From Poseidonibacter lekithochrous (GTDB lineage: Bacteria; Campylobacterota; Campylobacteria; Campylobacterales; Arcobacteraceae), in the NCBI RefSeq assembly GCF_018861145.1, contig NZ_JAHKQT010000017.1, forward strand, positions 124,001-188,000: a stretch of DNA of 64,000 bases, given 5' to 3'. A program made the position numbers and the translations under genes. The notes under the pieces are model-generated. The model was not told where the DNA came from. It searched no databases and saw only the letters and a list, made by a program, of their open reading frames with translations. Of the stretch, positions 25,945-35,872 are shown one piece after another (position 1 is the first letter of the stretch; each line of letters starts with the position of its first letter).

Positions 25945-26760
25945 TTATTTTCTTAAATCTAAGTCTAAATGTATTTCAATAAAAGTTAGTAGAGATTCTA
26001 CAAAAGCTTTTGCACATTTTTCTCTATTTTCATTTGTATCTCTTACATCTGTATATGGGAATTCTATTTGAATTCCACTTATATTTCCACCATTTAATGA
26101 ACCATGAGTGATTGTATTATAAGCACCTTCAAAATAGTTATCATCACTTGCATAGGGTAATTTAACAGAAGGAACTGAATCATAACCTTGATTACACATC
26201 AAACTTCCCATAGAATGAGGACCTCTTAACTGATCTATAAAACACTCTTTTGTAAACTTTGATAAAGCAGAAATACTTGAATTTTCAATATTCTCTTTTT
26301 CTTTTAAAGAACCATTATGCTGTTTGATAATTGAATTATCAAGTAAGTATCCAAACTCTAAATATCCACTAGGATGTGATTGGCCATGAATATCAATATA
26401 TAAACCTTTTGAAAATTCATCTTCTATTTCTTTTTTTGCAGTTTTAATAAAATCATGAAATTGATTATAAGGAATAGCTGCTTCTTCATCTTCATAAGCT
26501 TCTTCTTTTGCTCTATTTATATCTACTTTAACTCTTGAGATATCTGCAATTATTGCATAAGGAGTAAGGTTTGTTTGTTTATAAAATTCTTCTATAATTA
26601 GTTCTGTAAGTTCATAAGTGTAATCATCTTTATCAAATACACCTTTTGTTCTAGTTTTTATTTCTTTTGGTTCTTCTTCTCCACCATGAGGGGCACTTAA
26701 AATAATAGGTGCATTTCCTTGGTAATATTTTATATAATTTTTTGTAATTGCTTTAGTCAT
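25945..26760 (-). CDS. N-formylglutamate amidohydrolase-like protein
   Basis: A 271-residue protein of the FGase/HutG-like family of zinc amidohydrolases. Visible elements are LSAPHGGEEEP (about 18-28, first metal-ligand region), YAIIADISRVKVDINR, and DIHGQSHPSGYLEFGYL, with another conserved block GGNISGIQIEFPYTDVR near the C terminus. It is not next to hut genes, so histidine breakdown is doubtful; the substrate may be another N-formyl or N-acyl amino acid. The start overlaps the end of the MnmD-like gene by 8 bases. A Kunitz lipoprotein gene follows. Confidence 0.8.
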   Translation of the reverse strand: MTKAITKNYIKYYQGNAPIILSAPHGGEEEPKEIKTRTKGVFDKDDYTYELTELIIEEFYKQTNLTPYAIIADISRVKVDINRAKEEAYEDEEAAIPYNQFHDFIKTAKKEIEDEFSKGLYIDIHGQSHPSGYLEFGYLLDNSIIKQHNGSLKEKENIENSSISALSKFTKECFIDQLRGPHSMGSLMCNQGYDSVPSVKLPYASDDNYFEGAYNTITHGSLNGGNISGIQIEFPYTDVRDTNENREKCAKAFVESLLTFIEIHLDLDLRK

Positions 26761-27499
26761 AAATTGCTCTTGCGTCCTTGTTTCTTTCTCTTTTTAAATC
26801 CATATCGATATATTTACCTAATACGTCTTTTTTTGTTTTTGTGGCAAGTGTAATTTTTCTTTTCACAGGTCTATATTCATATATAAAAAAACCAGCTTCA
26901 TTCATTGATAATCTAATTGGAGTTGCTATTGAGTATGAACTCATCACGCAATCCTCTTTACATAGCTTATAAATATCATCAAAGTACTCTTTTGTCCAAA
27001 GCTCTTTATTAACCTCAGAAGAAAAAGCATCTTGGTATATAATCTCAAATGAATCTTTTTTAAGTGTTTTTATATACTCTCTTGCATCACCTATATTTAC
27101 TTCAATTTTTATCTTGTCATCTTCATATTTTAGGTTTTTTGCTACTTGTTTTATTATGTGCTTTATCTCTTCAAATTCTTTTGGAAACTCAAAATTTTCT
27201 AAGGATTTTACTAAGTTTCCGTCTAACTCTGGAGAGAAAATAGATACTTTTATATCTAAGTTATGTTTTATAATATAATTTAGTGTAGTAAAAGTGTTAT
27301 ATCCTATTCCAAAGCAAATATCTAAGATATTTAGTTCTTTTTTATTCTTATGAAATTCAAATGTAGGAAGTATATGTTTTGATAATGATTCGTTTATAGC
27401 TCCATCATCCGGATTGTGATAGTGTTGATTGTATTTTGAAGAAAAAAGTGTGTTTGAACCATCTTTGGTAGAAACAACACTGTTGATATTATCTTGCAA
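26753..27499 (-). CDS. MnmD-like tRNA 5-(aminomethyl)-2-thiouridine methyltransferase (DUF752)
   Basis: A SAM-dependent methyltransferase of the MnmC C1/MnmD type that finishes mnm5s2U at the tRNA wobble base. Motifs: TLFSSKYNQHYHNPDDGAINES at the N terminus, LDICFGIGYNTFT (SAM loop), SPELDG, GDAREYI, and YQDAFSSEVNKELWTKEYF, the family signature. The frame is open up to 27607, but the first 36 codons overlap the neighbouring gene and look random; alignment to the family suggests a start close to the TTG at 27499, although no ribosome site is visible there. A terminator of the upstream gene lies just before. The oxidase half of MnmC is absent. Confidence 0.8.
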   Translation of the reverse strand: MQDNINSVVSTKDGSNTLFSSKYNQHYHNPDDGAINESLSKHILPTFEFHKNKKELNILDICFGIGYNTFTTLNYIIKHNLDIKVSIFSPELDGNLVKSLENFEFPKEFEEIKHIIKQVAKNLKYEDDKIKIEVNIGDAREYIKTLKKDSFEIIYQDAFSSEVNKELWTKEYFDDIYKLCKEDCVMSSYSIATPIRLSMNEAGFFIYEYRPVKRKITLATKTKKDVLGKYIDMDLKRERNKDARAIYD

Positions 27500-27501
27500 T
27501 A

Positions 27502-27526
27502 TAAAAAAGACGACCTTAAAGGCCGT
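27502..27526 (-). terminator. Terminator at the end of the 147-residue gene
   Basis: On the minus strand ACGGCCTT pairs with AAGGTCGT (one G-T pair) and is followed by CTTTTTT. The stop codon of the 27516-27959 gene is inside the loop. It separates that gene from the MnmD-like gene, partly or wholly. Confidence 0.6.
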
Positions 27527-27959
27527 TGTCCCAATGGTGCATTTTTTTTGCAGTGAAAATATATGTATCATCAAAAAGTTCAATACAATTTGCAGCTTGA
27601 AAACCAATATTTTCTAATAGTTCTAAAAGCTCGTATTTATTGTCATTTTCAATTTTTTCTAAGATTATTATATTTCCAGAATTCTCTATTGCTTTATACA
27701 TTAGTTTTAATATCTGTTCTTGATTAGGGCAAGATGTTAGGATGTTTCCTAATACGATATATTCGTATTCTCTAGCAGTTGCACGAAGTTTTGCACTTGA
27801 TTCATCTACAAAAGGAATATATTTAATATTCCCTTCATTCTTTTCTCTTACTTCTTCAAGTGCAGTATCAACTAAACCTAAAGAGTTGTCTATATGTAAA
27901 ATTGCAATATTTATATAATCTGCAAATAACTCTTTAAATAAAGATAGTTTTTGTTCCAT
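27516..27959 (-). CDS. Rossmann-like protein, degenerate methyltransferase fold, unknown
   Basis: A 147-residue protein with alternating strands and helices: INIAILHIDNSLGLVD, EYEYIVLGNILTSCPNQEQILKLMYKAIENSGNIIILEK, ENIGFQAANCIEL and a final DDTYIFTAKKMH. The second half resembles the post-motif strands of class I methyltransferases, but there is no glycine-rich SAM loop, so enzymatic activity is doubtful. It lies between luxS and the MnmD-like gene, 6 bases after luxS, so it is almost certainly co-transcribed with luxS. Confidence 0.65.
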   Translation of the reverse strand: MEQKLSLFKELFADYINIAILHIDNSLGLVDTALEEVREKNEGNIKYIPFVDESSAKLRATAREYEYIVLGNILTSCPNQEQILKLMYKAIENSGNIIILEKIENDNKYELLELLENIGFQAANCIELFDDTYIFTAKKMHHWDNGL

Positions 27960-27965
27960 AAAGTT

Positions 27966-28481
27966 TTAGTTTCCTAAAGAAGCTAACTTTTCATCAGAAA
28001 GAAATAAATCTTCATTTGACATAACACCAATATCACTATCTAAAATATCTTGAGCAATCTCTTTTGCTTCAGAAAGTGAATGCATTTCACATGTTCCACA
28101 TTGGAAGATGTTTAATTCAGGAATATCATCTTGTTTTTCAACATTAATAACATCTTGCATTGCAGCTCTCCATGCAGCTCCTACTGTTTTCTCATCAGGA
28201 TTTCCTAATAAACTCATGTAAAAACCAGTTCTACAACCCATTGGAGAAACATCAATGATTTCTACAGTATCACTATTTAAATGATTTCTAATAAATCCTG
28301 CAAATAAGTGCTCTAAAGTATGAATACCTTTTTCACTTAACATTTTTTCATTTGGTACACAAAATCTTAAATCAAAAACTGTGATAATATCTCCAGATGG
28401 TGATTTCATAGTTTTTGCAACTCTAACTGCAGGTGCTGGCATAATTGTATGGTCTACTCTAAAACTGTCTAATAATGGCAT
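27966..28481 (-). CDS. luxS: S-ribosylhomocysteine lyase
   Basis: Splits S-ribosylhomocysteine into homocysteine and DPD, the precursor of autoinducer-2. Metal ligands: H54 and H58 (HTLEH) and a cysteine of the C128/C131 pair (CGTCEMH). The catalytic cysteine is C83 in GCRTGFY. The length, 171 residues, is normal. It feeds homocysteine back to MetH, whose gene is also in this window. It heads a leftward cluster that includes a small Rossmann-like protein, an MnmD-like enzyme, an amidohydrolase and the Kunitz lipoprotein. Confidence 0.97.
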   Translation of the reverse strand: MPLLDSFRVDHTIMPAPAVRVAKTMKSPSGDIITVFDLRFCVPNEKMLSEKGIHTLEHLFAGFIRNHLNSDTVEIIDVSPMGCRTGFYMSLLGNPDEKTVGAAWRAAMQDVINVEKQDDIPELNIFQCGTCEMHSLSEAKEIAQDILDSDIGVMSNEDLFLSDEKLASLGN

Positions 28482-28692
28482 AATAATTCCTTTTAATTTT
28501 TGTAATATAATTTATTCATATATAGTTTTTCTTAAGTTGCGATTATAGCTAAAGAATAGTAAATTGGTTATTAGTGGTTTTTTTGTATAGATGATATGGA
28601 TTATTGAAGATAAAATCAAAATAAATCAAAAGCAGAAGTAAATAACTTTTTAACTATTATATAAATAATAAAAAAGATGATAAAGAGTAAAT

Positions 28693-30387
28693 ATGGAATT
28701 AGTTTATTTATGGGTTGAGGATTATAAGAATATAAAGAAGCAAGGGTTTAATTTTTCGCCTAGGTTTGAATGTGAGTTCTTCCCTATATACGAAGAAGAT
28801 GAGTATGTAGGAATAAAAATAAGTGATAAAAGTCAGTTGTTGGTAAAAGAAAATAATCATATTAATATTTTTGAGGATAATATTAATATCACTGCAATTG
28901 TTGGAGAAAATGGCAGTGGAAAAAGTAGCATTCTTGAATATTTGTTAAGTAATAAAACAAACAGTAATATAAAACTATCTCAAGATTTTGATGATGGACT
29001 TTATAATATATTATGGGTTTATGATAATAAATTAAAAAAGATTGTTAAGCTGAATTATCAAAATTTAGTGGATACTGAAATTATTCTACATAATGAGGAT
29101 ATAGATTCAGTATTACACAATAACAGTTATAACACAAATAAATATTTAGAAAAGAGTTTTGGTACTGAGAATAGGAGTGATATTAATAATATTATTATTA
29201 GTTATTTTTCACATGCTGAGAATTTGCAATACCTAACAGATTTAAACTTTTTACCTACTCATATTGAATTAAACTTACTTAGTTCTCTCAATGAATTTAA
29301 GAATCTATATGGATTAGAAATTAGAATTGATAATTATTTTGACTCTCATGATATAATTAAAATACATGAACAAGAAATTGAAAGATTTAATAACTTTATA
29401 AAGAAAGAGTTAGATAGTCAGATATATAATTTTAATGAAAAAGGAAATATAAAGTACTATCTTTATATTAGAGAATTTATTCATAAATTATCAAGAGATG
29501 ATTTTAGTTCAATAAATATATTTAAAGAAATAGTTATAAATAATTATACTGAAAGAAATTTTATAAATAAGATAGAAAATAAATTGTTTAAAAATGAAAA
29601 TGAATTAGTATTTATTTCAATTATTGAGCAATTTAATAAAATAAATAAAAAGAAAGAAGATGATAAATTTATTATTGATTTAACTGAAAATGATTTAGTG
29701 GTATTGCTCAAAAATAGTAATAGAAATTTCTTTAGAATTAAATTCTTCCAAGAAATTAATAATAACAATAGGATATATTTTTCTGATTTAAGTTCAGGAG
29801 AACAAAAAATTATAGTATTATTTTCTAAATTATATTATCTTGTTTCTCGAACAAAAAAGAAAGAAATATTAATCCTTTTGGATGAACCAGATAATTATTT
29901 ACATCCAAATTGGCAAAGAAAATTTATCAATAATTTTTTGTCATTTATACAAAATACAGAGCTTTTTAATGATAGGATATTTAATATTATTATAACATCA
30001 CACTCTCCTTTTATTCTTTCTGACCTATTAAAAGAACATGCCCTTTTCCTAAAAGATGGAAAACAGAAAAAAATAAATTTAAATCCTTTCGGAGCAAATA
30101 TTCATACTTTACTTTCTCATGGTTTTTTTATGAAAGATGGACTTATGGGTGAGTTTGCAAAAGATAAGATTGATACAGCTATTAAATACCTAAATCAAAC
30201 TAAATTAAGTGATGATGAAATTTCTTATTGTGAAAATATTATTTCAATTATTGGAGAGCCAATAATTAAAAGGCAACTTCAAAAAATGCTTGATAGCAAA
30301 CGTCTTAAAAAAGTAGATAAAATTGATGATATTGAAAAACAAATTTTAAAATTATCACAAGAACTTAAGAGTTTAAAAAATGATTAA
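28693..30387 (+). CDS. Septu PtuA-like AAA ATPase (anti-phage candidate)
   Basis: A 564-residue ABC-type ATPase of the OLD/PtuA group. Walker A is GENGSGKSS (71-79), the signature loop LSSGE at 366-370, Walker B ILILLDEPD (392-400) with D397 and E398, and the H-loop SHSPF (H437). The middle (about 140-330) is Asn/Lys/Ile-rich helical sequence typical of a dimerisation arm. NPFGANIHTLLSHGFFM and DGLMGEFAK after the ATPase core are typical of PtuA and retron-associated ATPases. The stop overlaps the start of the HNH gene by 8 bases. No reverse transcriptase gene lies nearby, so it is not a full retron. The module sits alone between luxS and unrelated genes. Confidence 0.8.
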   Translation: MELVYLWVEDYKNIKKQGFNFSPRFECEFFPIYEEDEYVGIKISDKSQLLVKENNHINIFEDNINITAIVGENGSGKSSILEYLLSNKTNSNIKLSQDFDDGLYNILWVYDNKLKKIVKLNYQNLVDTEIILHNEDIDSVLHNNSYNTNKYLEKSFGTENRSDINNIIISYFSHAENLQYLTDLNFLPTHIELNLLSSLNEFKNLYGLEIRIDNYFDSHDIIKIHEQEIERFNNFIKKELDSQIYNFNEKGNIKYYLYIREFIHKLSRDDFSSINIFKEIVINNYTERNFINKIENKLFKNENELVFISIIEQFNKINKKKEDDKFIIDLTENDLVVLLKNSNRNFFRIKFFQEINNNNRIYFSDLSSGEQKIIVLFSKLYYLVSRTKKKEILILLDEPDNYLHPNWQRKFINNFLSFIQNTELFNDRIFNIIITSHSPFILSDLLKEHALFLKDGKQKKINLNPFGANIHTLLSHGFFMKDGLMGEFAKDKIDTAIKYLNQTKLSDDEISYCENIISIIGEPIIKRQLQKMLDSKRLKKVDKIDDIEKQILKLSQELKSLKND

Positions 30388-31285
30388 AATTAATATTGAA
30401 GATTTGGAAGGAGCTTTAAATAATCATGTTGAGAATGTACAAGATTATATAAATTATGATGCTTTGGAAAATAGAGAAAGAATTTATATTGAGAAAAATA
30501 TTGAATATATTTTAAAAGCTAAACCTGATGAGTTTGAAGATGTCATTATGAAAGCAAGACAGAATAATATAGATAATAATAGACTGAAAAAAGCATTTGT
30601 TGGAGGATCAAAATATGGAGGAAGTATTGGTTATTCAAAATTCTCATCAAAAGGAACAAGTACATACAACGCTTATGACTTAGCCCAAAAGTTAAAAGTA
30701 AATATTTGTCCATATTGTAATCGAAATTATACCTTTACAATAAAAGAAAAAAACAGTAAATCAACAAGACCTGATTTTGACCATTTCTATGATAAAGGTA
30801 CTTATCCAATATTAGCTTTGTCTTTTTATAATTTAATACCTTCTTGTATATTATGTAATTCAAGATTAAAAGGTAGAGCAAAGTTTTCTATTAATACGCA
30901 TCTTCATCCTTATAAAGATAGTTTTAATGATTATGCAAAATTTAAATTAAAAGTTCTAGATAGTAAGTTTTATTATGATGAAAAAAGTTTTGAAATAAAA
31001 CTTGAAACAAAAAATAATAAAGCAAAAAAGATTAAAGAAGATTTTGCATTAGAAACTTTATATCAAGAACATAAAGATATAGTTTTAGAACTAATCCAAA
31101 AAAGAGAAGTTTATCCTGATTCTTATATTGATGATTTATTTCAACAGTATGAAGGAACTTTATTTAAAAATAGAGAAGATGTCTTGAGACATATAACAGG
31201 TGGATATATAGAAGACAAAGATATAGATAAACGCCCACTCTCAAAACTCATAAAAGATATAAGCGAAGAACTGGACTTAATCTAA
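30380..31285 (+). CDS. Septu PtuB-like HNH endonuclease
   Basis: A 301-residue protein with a zinc-stabilised HNH core: CPYC (C110, C113), then the DFDHFYDK segment with D134-H135, the FYNLIPSC stretch that supplies the Asn and C156, CILC (C156, C159), and the final TH-x-HPY. These features match HNH nucleases paired with PtuA-type ATPases. The N-terminal 100 residues are helical with a Gly/Ser-rich loop (GGSKYGGSIGYSK), and the C-terminal part is helical and charged. It is translationally coupled to the ATPase gene, so the two should act as one complex that cleaves nucleic acid on infection. The exact subtype is not certain. Confidence 0.8.
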   Translation: MIKINIEDLEGALNNHVENVQDYINYDALENRERIYIEKNIEYILKAKPDEFEDVIMKARQNNIDNNRLKKAFVGGSKYGGSIGYSKFSSKGTSTYNAYDLAQKLKVNICPYCNRNYTFTIKEKNSKSTRPDFDHFYDKGTYPILALSFYNLIPSCILCNSRLKGRAKFSINTHLHPYKDSFNDYAKFKLKVLDSKFYYDEKSFEIKLETKNNKAKKIKEDFALETLYQEHKDIVLELIQKREVYPDSYIDDLFQQYEGTLFKNREDVLRHITGGYIEDKDIDKRPLSKLIKDISEELDLI

Positions 31286-31288
31286 AAA

Positions 31289-31672
31289 CTAATTCAAATA
31301 TCCATAATTTGTAAGCAGTGTTTTTAGATATTTTGTTGCTTTAGTCTTTTGATAATAAACAAAGCCAATAATAGGAAGGATTCCTAAGCCATAGGTAAAC
31401 AATATAGACAAGATTATAAGAAGCGTGATAAATAGTGTATATGAATTATCAAGTTCAGCGTCTATTACTAATGTGTTAGAATCAAACTTAGCACTTAGAT
31501 TATATTTTAAAAATGTATCTATTGGATTCTTTTTAATGTTTAGTTCATCATTTTTTATAGTGTAGTCATATTTTTCATCTTTAGATAATTGTTTATAAAA
31601 AAACTCATATAAGTCATTTTTATCTTTTTCTAGTTTTAACTCTTTAATAACTTGAACATCAAACATTCCCAT
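31289..31672 (-). CDS. Small membrane protein, function unknown
   Basis: A 127-residue protein. The N-terminal 75 residues are soluble and charged (MGMFDVQVIKELKLEKDKND). Two hydrophobic helices near the C terminus (about 79-95 and 97-108) are followed by a short basic tail. I recognise no family. The stop converges closely on the HNH gene. Confidence 0.55.
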   Translation of the reverse strand: MGMFDVQVIKELKLEKDKNDLYEFFYKQLSKDEKYDYTIKNDELNIKKNPIDTFLKYNLSAKFDSNTLVIDAELDNSYTLFITLLIILSILFTYGLGILPIIGFVYYQKTKATKYLKTLLTNYGYLN

Positions 31673-31767
31673 AATAAGCCTTGATTTTATTTTGAGTATA
31701 ACAAAAAATCAAAGCTAAACTATTTCCTAGGTGTTTATAATTTAAACAACTGTATATAAAATTATAA

Positions 31768-32310
31768 TTAAAGTCCAAATGTAACTAAAAGCTCAGAATC
31801 TTCTATCTTTACCTCTTTTACAAAAGAGCCTTTAAAAGAATCTTTTTCTATTGTATATATTGGGATTTGCTTGAAAATACTATCTAGAATTGGTTTGATA
31901 TTTGAAGTTAATGAATTTAAAATATTTTTATCTATTTTTGCATCTGTAAAATCTATATCTTCAATTGTAACGTCATTTAAATAAATTGATGAGTTTTCTT
32001 TTTTAAAGTAGGGTACTCCAGATATTTCAAACTTTCCAGCACTTTTATTTATAAATATAGTAGATAAATTTATATCTAATTTTGCACTTATTCTATTTTC
32101 TCCATCTTTAATAAAAATATTTGGCTGATTGATTTCAACATTTGCTAATAAAAAATCTTCTTGTATTGGAAACTTACTTGATGGCGTGTTTAACTGCTCA
32201 TCACTTACATTCATAGTTAAACCATTTAATCCTACATCTCTTACACATCCTGTAAATAGTGTAATCATTAGAACAATTAAAAGTGTATTTAGTTTTTTGT
32301 TGATAGTCAT
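31768..32310 (-). CDS. DUF1439/YceB-like lipoprotein
   Basis: A 180-residue lipoprotein with the lipobox LFTGC (lipidated Cys near residue 22). The mature part has the alternating strand pattern of the tubular lipid-binding DUF1439 fold: FLLANVEINQPNIFIKDGENRISAKLDINLS and FEISGVPYFKKENSSIYLNDVTIEDID. A strong AAGGAAAAC ribosome site precedes the ATG. Relatives such as YceB are outer-membrane-associated lipoproteins of uncertain function. It follows the AbrB-type gene by 9 bases in the same direction. Confidence 0.78.
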   Translation of the reverse strand: MTINKKLNTLLIVLMITLFTGCVRDVGLNGLTMNVSDEQLNTPSSKFPIQEDFLLANVEINQPNIFIKDGENRISAKLDINLSTIFINKSAGKFEISGVPYFKKENSSIYLNDVTIEDIDFTDAKIDKNILNSLTSNIKPILDSIFKQIPIYTIEKDSFKGSFVKEVKIEDSELLVTFGL

Positions 32311-32319
32311 TTGTTTTCC

Positions 32320-33375
32320 TTAGTTTTTAATTTTTTTAGCAAAGATTGGCGCTAGATTCATAACTATAAAAAGCCTCATTATATGATGAATCGTAATATA
32401 TGGAATATTTGCAGCTACTAAAATAGCGATTAGATTTATCTCAGCTTGTCCTCCTGGGGAGAAAGCTAGAAGTATTGAAACAATTGGAAAATCAAATAAA
32501 TAATATGCAAGAGTAATAAAAGATATTGAAATCAAAGCAAGAATGATAAAGTGCCCAAAAGTTGCAATTAAAGTTTGTAGAATTGTTTTATAATTAACTC
32601 CTTTAAAAGTAAAGCCAATAATAGTCCCAAAGATAACTTGGACAAATTTTATAAGTTCATCAGGTATTTTTGTATGTATTAAACCATTTGAATGAATCAT
32701 AATACTTAAAATCATAGGACCTATTAAGTATGCAGCTGAGATATTTAATCTCTTTGCTATATATGCTCCTATTGCTCCTACAAAGAAAAGAATAAAAAGT
32801 TCTTTTAGATTTGTATCTATTAGTGGTACTGTTATTATTTGGTTACCACTAATATTAATATGAAAGATATATTGAATTACAAAAGGAAGAGTTATGACTA
32901 TAAAAAATAGTCTTGAAGATTGAACAAGAGTTATTTTAGAGATATCAGCTTTTATCTGCTCTCCTATTATCACCATCTCAATAACACCACCTGGCATTGA
33001 AGATAAAAAAGCAGTTTTCTTATCAAAATCTAAAAACTTATAATAGTAATACATTCCACAAATTATTGTAATAACTGTATACGGAATAATAAGAAGTATA
33101 GAAAAGAAGTAAACACTTAAATACTCTAAAACTTCAGGAGTAAAGGCACTTCCAATTACAAGTCCTATGATTATTCGTGCAGGAGTTGAAAATATATGAT
33201 TTGGTTTTTTTATATAGTTGTTTTCAAATTGTATTAAAATAGAGGTAATAAAGATTGAACCTAAAAGCCAAGGCAAGGGAAGGTTTAAATAGATAAATAT
33301 TATTGAGCCTATAGTTCCACATAGAAGTGCAAGTATTATTTTAAAGTAGGGTGAAATTGTTTTCATAAAGCTCAT
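32320..33375 (-). CDS. AbrB-family membrane protein (COG3180)
   Basis: A 351-residue protein with about ten hydrophobic helices in two related halves. The first starts LLCGTIGSIIFIYLNLPLPWLLGSIF and the second PLIDTNLKELFILFFVGAIGAYIAKRLNISAAYLIGPMIL. The repeated G-x-x-(L/I)-x-LP-x-x-LLG motifs are typical of the so-called AbrB/ammonia monooxygenase-like family, which are transporters or permeases despite the name. The substrate is unknown. The SPGGQAEINLIAILVAANIPY motif near the end is also characteristic. Confidence 0.8.
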   Translation of the reverse strand: MSFMKTISPYFKIILALLCGTIGSIIFIYLNLPLPWLLGSIFITSILIQFENNYIKKPNHIFSTPARIIIGLVIGSAFTPEVLEYLSVYFFSILLIIPYTVITIICGMYYYYKFLDFDKKTAFLSSMPGGVIEMVIIGEQIKADISKITLVQSSRLFFIVITLPFVIQYIFHINISGNQIITVPLIDTNLKELFILFFVGAIGAYIAKRLNISAAYLIGPMILSIMIHSNGLIHTKIPDELIKFVQVIFGTIIGFTFKGVNYKTILQTLIATFGHFIILALISISFITLAYYLFDFPIVSILLAFSPGGQAEINLIAILVAANIPYITIHHIMRLFIVMNLAPIFAKKIKN

Positions 33376-33402
33376 TAGACTAGAAGTGTATAAAATACAC
33401 TT

Positions 33403-35763
33403 TTAGTTCTTGCCTTCAAAATTATTCTCATTAACACTAATAACTGTCTCAATAGCAATTTTATTTGTTTCTAGTGCAATTACATTTGTTCTATCTGCCA
33501 CAGAAGCATTCTGCTGTGTAAATTGATCTAATTGATTAACTGCATCACTAATTTGTGCCATACCTGTATCTTGTTCTTGAGCAGCGTTTGAAACATCATC
33601 AATTAGTTGACTTGTTTGTTCTATATTTATTTCTAATTCTTTAAACCCTTCTATCATTGAAGAACTGATTTCTTTACCTTCATTTGTTTTTATAGTCGCA
33701 GTTTCAACTAAGTTTTTAATTTCTCTTGCCGCTTCTGCTGATCTACTTGCAAGATTTCGAACCTCTGCTGCAACTACTGCAAATCCTTTCCCAGCTTCCC
33801 CTGCAGTTGCTGCTTCAACAGCTGCATTTAATGAAAGAATATTTGTTTGGAATGCAATTTGGTCAATAACAGAAATAGCATCATTAATAGTTATTACTGT
33901 TTCATTTATATCTTCCATTGAATCCGCTGTTTTTGTGGCCAAATCTTTACCAATATTTGCTGAGGTTTGAGTTTTATCTGAAATAGATAACATTTGTTGT
34001 GCTTTTTCACTTGTTTGTCTAATATTTCCAGTGATTTCTTCAATTGATGCAGCTATTTGTTCTAACGAAGCTGCTTGAGAACTTGCATTTTGATTTAATA
34101 TATTAACATTTGATGTTAATTCTTCAGAACGAGTTTTTAAACTATTTCCATCTTTTAAATTATCTTGTAGCATTTTAGTAATCATTTTATTCATATTTAT
34201 AATATCTGTACCAATTTTACCACTATTTTCACAAGCAATTTTTTCAGTAAAGTTCTTTTGTGCATATTGTTCTAGAATTGCACTTAAGGCATTGATATTT
34301 GTTCCAACTAAAGATTGAATATTATCAAGCATATTATTTAGTAAAGTTTTTAGCTCTTCTAATGATTCATTATTTGTTATTGAAGAGATTCTTTTATCCA
34401 TAAATCCATTTCCAACATGGTTTACTATTTCTTTTACATCATTAATTAAAATATTATCTTGATCAAAAATAGTTTTTGTTTTATTGATATTTTCGTTTAT
34501 TAATTTTGACATATTACCTATCTCATCATTAGCATCAATATTTAAGTCTTCTATTTCGTTTTTTTCTTTATTTACATATTTAAAAAAGTTTAATAATCCA
34601 TTTTGAAATTTTTCTAAAGGATTGAAGATGATTTTTTTCATTATTAAAATAATTAAAAATGAAATTAATGCTATTAGTACAATAATTTGTAAAGTAGAAG
34701 TAACAATAGTACTATATATTGTATCTTCTGTTTCTTTATTCATATGGATAACTTTATCTTCTATTTCAATAAGATATGCTCCTGTTCCTATAATAAAGTC
34801 CCAAGGTTCAAATTTTTTAACATAAGAGAATTTTTCAAATTCTCCAGTTTTTCCAGGTATTCCCCAGAAATATTTTACAAGCGAACCTTCTTTATTTTCA
34901 TTGGCACTTTTTACTATTTCTCTATATAAGTACTTGCCTTTTTTATCTTTTAAATCATACATACTTTTTCCAACAAGTTTATTATTAGTTCCATGCATTA
35001 AAACAACATGATTTGAATCATTTATCCAATAATATCCATTTTTCCCATAGTGCATTTTACTTATTGCCTCTAGTGCTTCAGCTTTCATTTTTTCTGCAAC
35101 ATCATCAATATATGCGCCTGTTCCTAAAATCCAATTATATGGTTTAAAAACTTTTACAATAGAAGCTTTAAATACAGTTTTTTGACTACTAGGGTTAAAG
35201 AATGAATACTCAATAAATCCAGTATCCGTACCATTCTTTTTTAATTCGTCTACACCTAGTTGTACAAAAGGGACTTTGGGCGTATTTTTAAAGTATTTAC
35301 CCGATAAATCTTTTTTAATTGGATGCATCACCATTTTGTATTCAAAGTCATTTATCCAAAAATATCCAGATTTTCCATATCTTGTTGATTCGATTATGGA
35401 TTTTATTCTTTGTTTTAATTCTTCTGGAGGCAAAATATCTTTATTTTTCTCATATTCACTATTTATAATAGAAAATAAGAAATCTGATTGTTCACTAATA
35501 TATTTTTCTACTTCACTTTTAATTTTATCTTTTGCTGTTCTTGCATGATAAGATTCAATAGTTTTATAAGCTAAAGATACATAGTTTTTCAATTCATTTT
35601 CTTTTGCTTTATAAGCTTCACTTGTGGATTTTTCAATTATTGAACTAGAAGTATTTTTAAGACTTATAATTGATTGAAGTAACATAATTACTGTTACAAG
35701 AATCATTGCTCCAATTATTGTTGATAATAATTTTACTTTTATAGACTTATTTTTTAACATCAT
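33403..35763 (-). CDS. Methyl-accepting chemotaxis protein with double Cache sensor
   Basis: A 786-residue receptor. Transmembrane helix 1 (about 10-30) leads into a periplasmic sensor with two related Cache modules, [16 protein letters not shown] (near 132) and [15 protein letters not shown] (near 243). A second helix (about 350-370) follows, then a cytoplasmic HAMP/linker region and the signalling hairpin. The conserved tip is [26 protein letters not shown]. Tandem WIND Cache domains often sense organic acids or small nutrients in Campylobacterota. The start may be either of two adjacent ATGs, both close to an AAGGA site. Confidence 0.93.
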   Translation of the reverse strand: MMLKNKSIKVKLLSTIIGAMILVTVIMLLQSIISLKNTSSSIIEKSTSEAYKAKENELKNYVSLAYKTIESYHARTAKDKIKSEVEKYISEQSDFLFSIINSEYEKNKDILPPEELKQRIKSIIESTRYGKSGYFWINDFEYKMVMHPIKKDLSGKYFKNTPKVPFVQLGVDELKKNGTDTGFIEYSFFNPSSQKTVFKASIVKVFKPYNWILGTGAYIDDVAEKMKAEALEAISKMHYGKNGYYWINDSNHVVLMHGTNNKLVGKSMYDLKDKKGKYLYREIVKSANENKEGSLVKYFWGIPGKTGEFEKFSYVKKFEPWDFIIGTGAYLIEIEDKVIHMNKETEDTIYSTIVTSTLQIIVLIALISFLIILIMKKIIFNPLEKFQNGLLNFFKYVNKEKNEIEDLNIDANDEIGNMSKLINENINKTKTIFDQDNILINDVKEIVNHVGNGFMDKRISSITNNESLEELKTLLNNMLDNIQSLVGTNINALSAILEQYAQKNFTEKIACENSGKIGTDIINMNKMITKMLQDNLKDGNSLKTRSEELTSNVNILNQNASSQAASLEQIAASIEEITGNIRQTSEKAQQMLSISDKTQTSANIGKDLATKTADSMEDINETVITINDAISVIDQIAFQTNILSLNAAVEAATAGEAGKGFAVVAAEVRNLASRSAEAAREIKNLVETATIKTNEGKEISSSMIEGFKELEINIEQTSQLIDDVSNAAQEQDTGMAQISDAVNQLDQFTQQNASVADRTNVIALETNKIAIETVISVNENNFEGKN

Positions 35764-35872
35764 TAATCCTTTTTTTAAGAATAGCTAATTTAAGATTAAA
35801 AGATGTTATTATTTGAAATAAATAATTATTGATTTTAAGTATAATTACTTATAAAAGGAGGTTTGTAGATAT

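Noticed and set aside
28482-28692. Possible retron msr/msd or ncRNA before the AAA-HNH pair
   Set aside because: The spacer is AT-rich with no strong stem pair, and there is no reverse transcriptase gene nearby.
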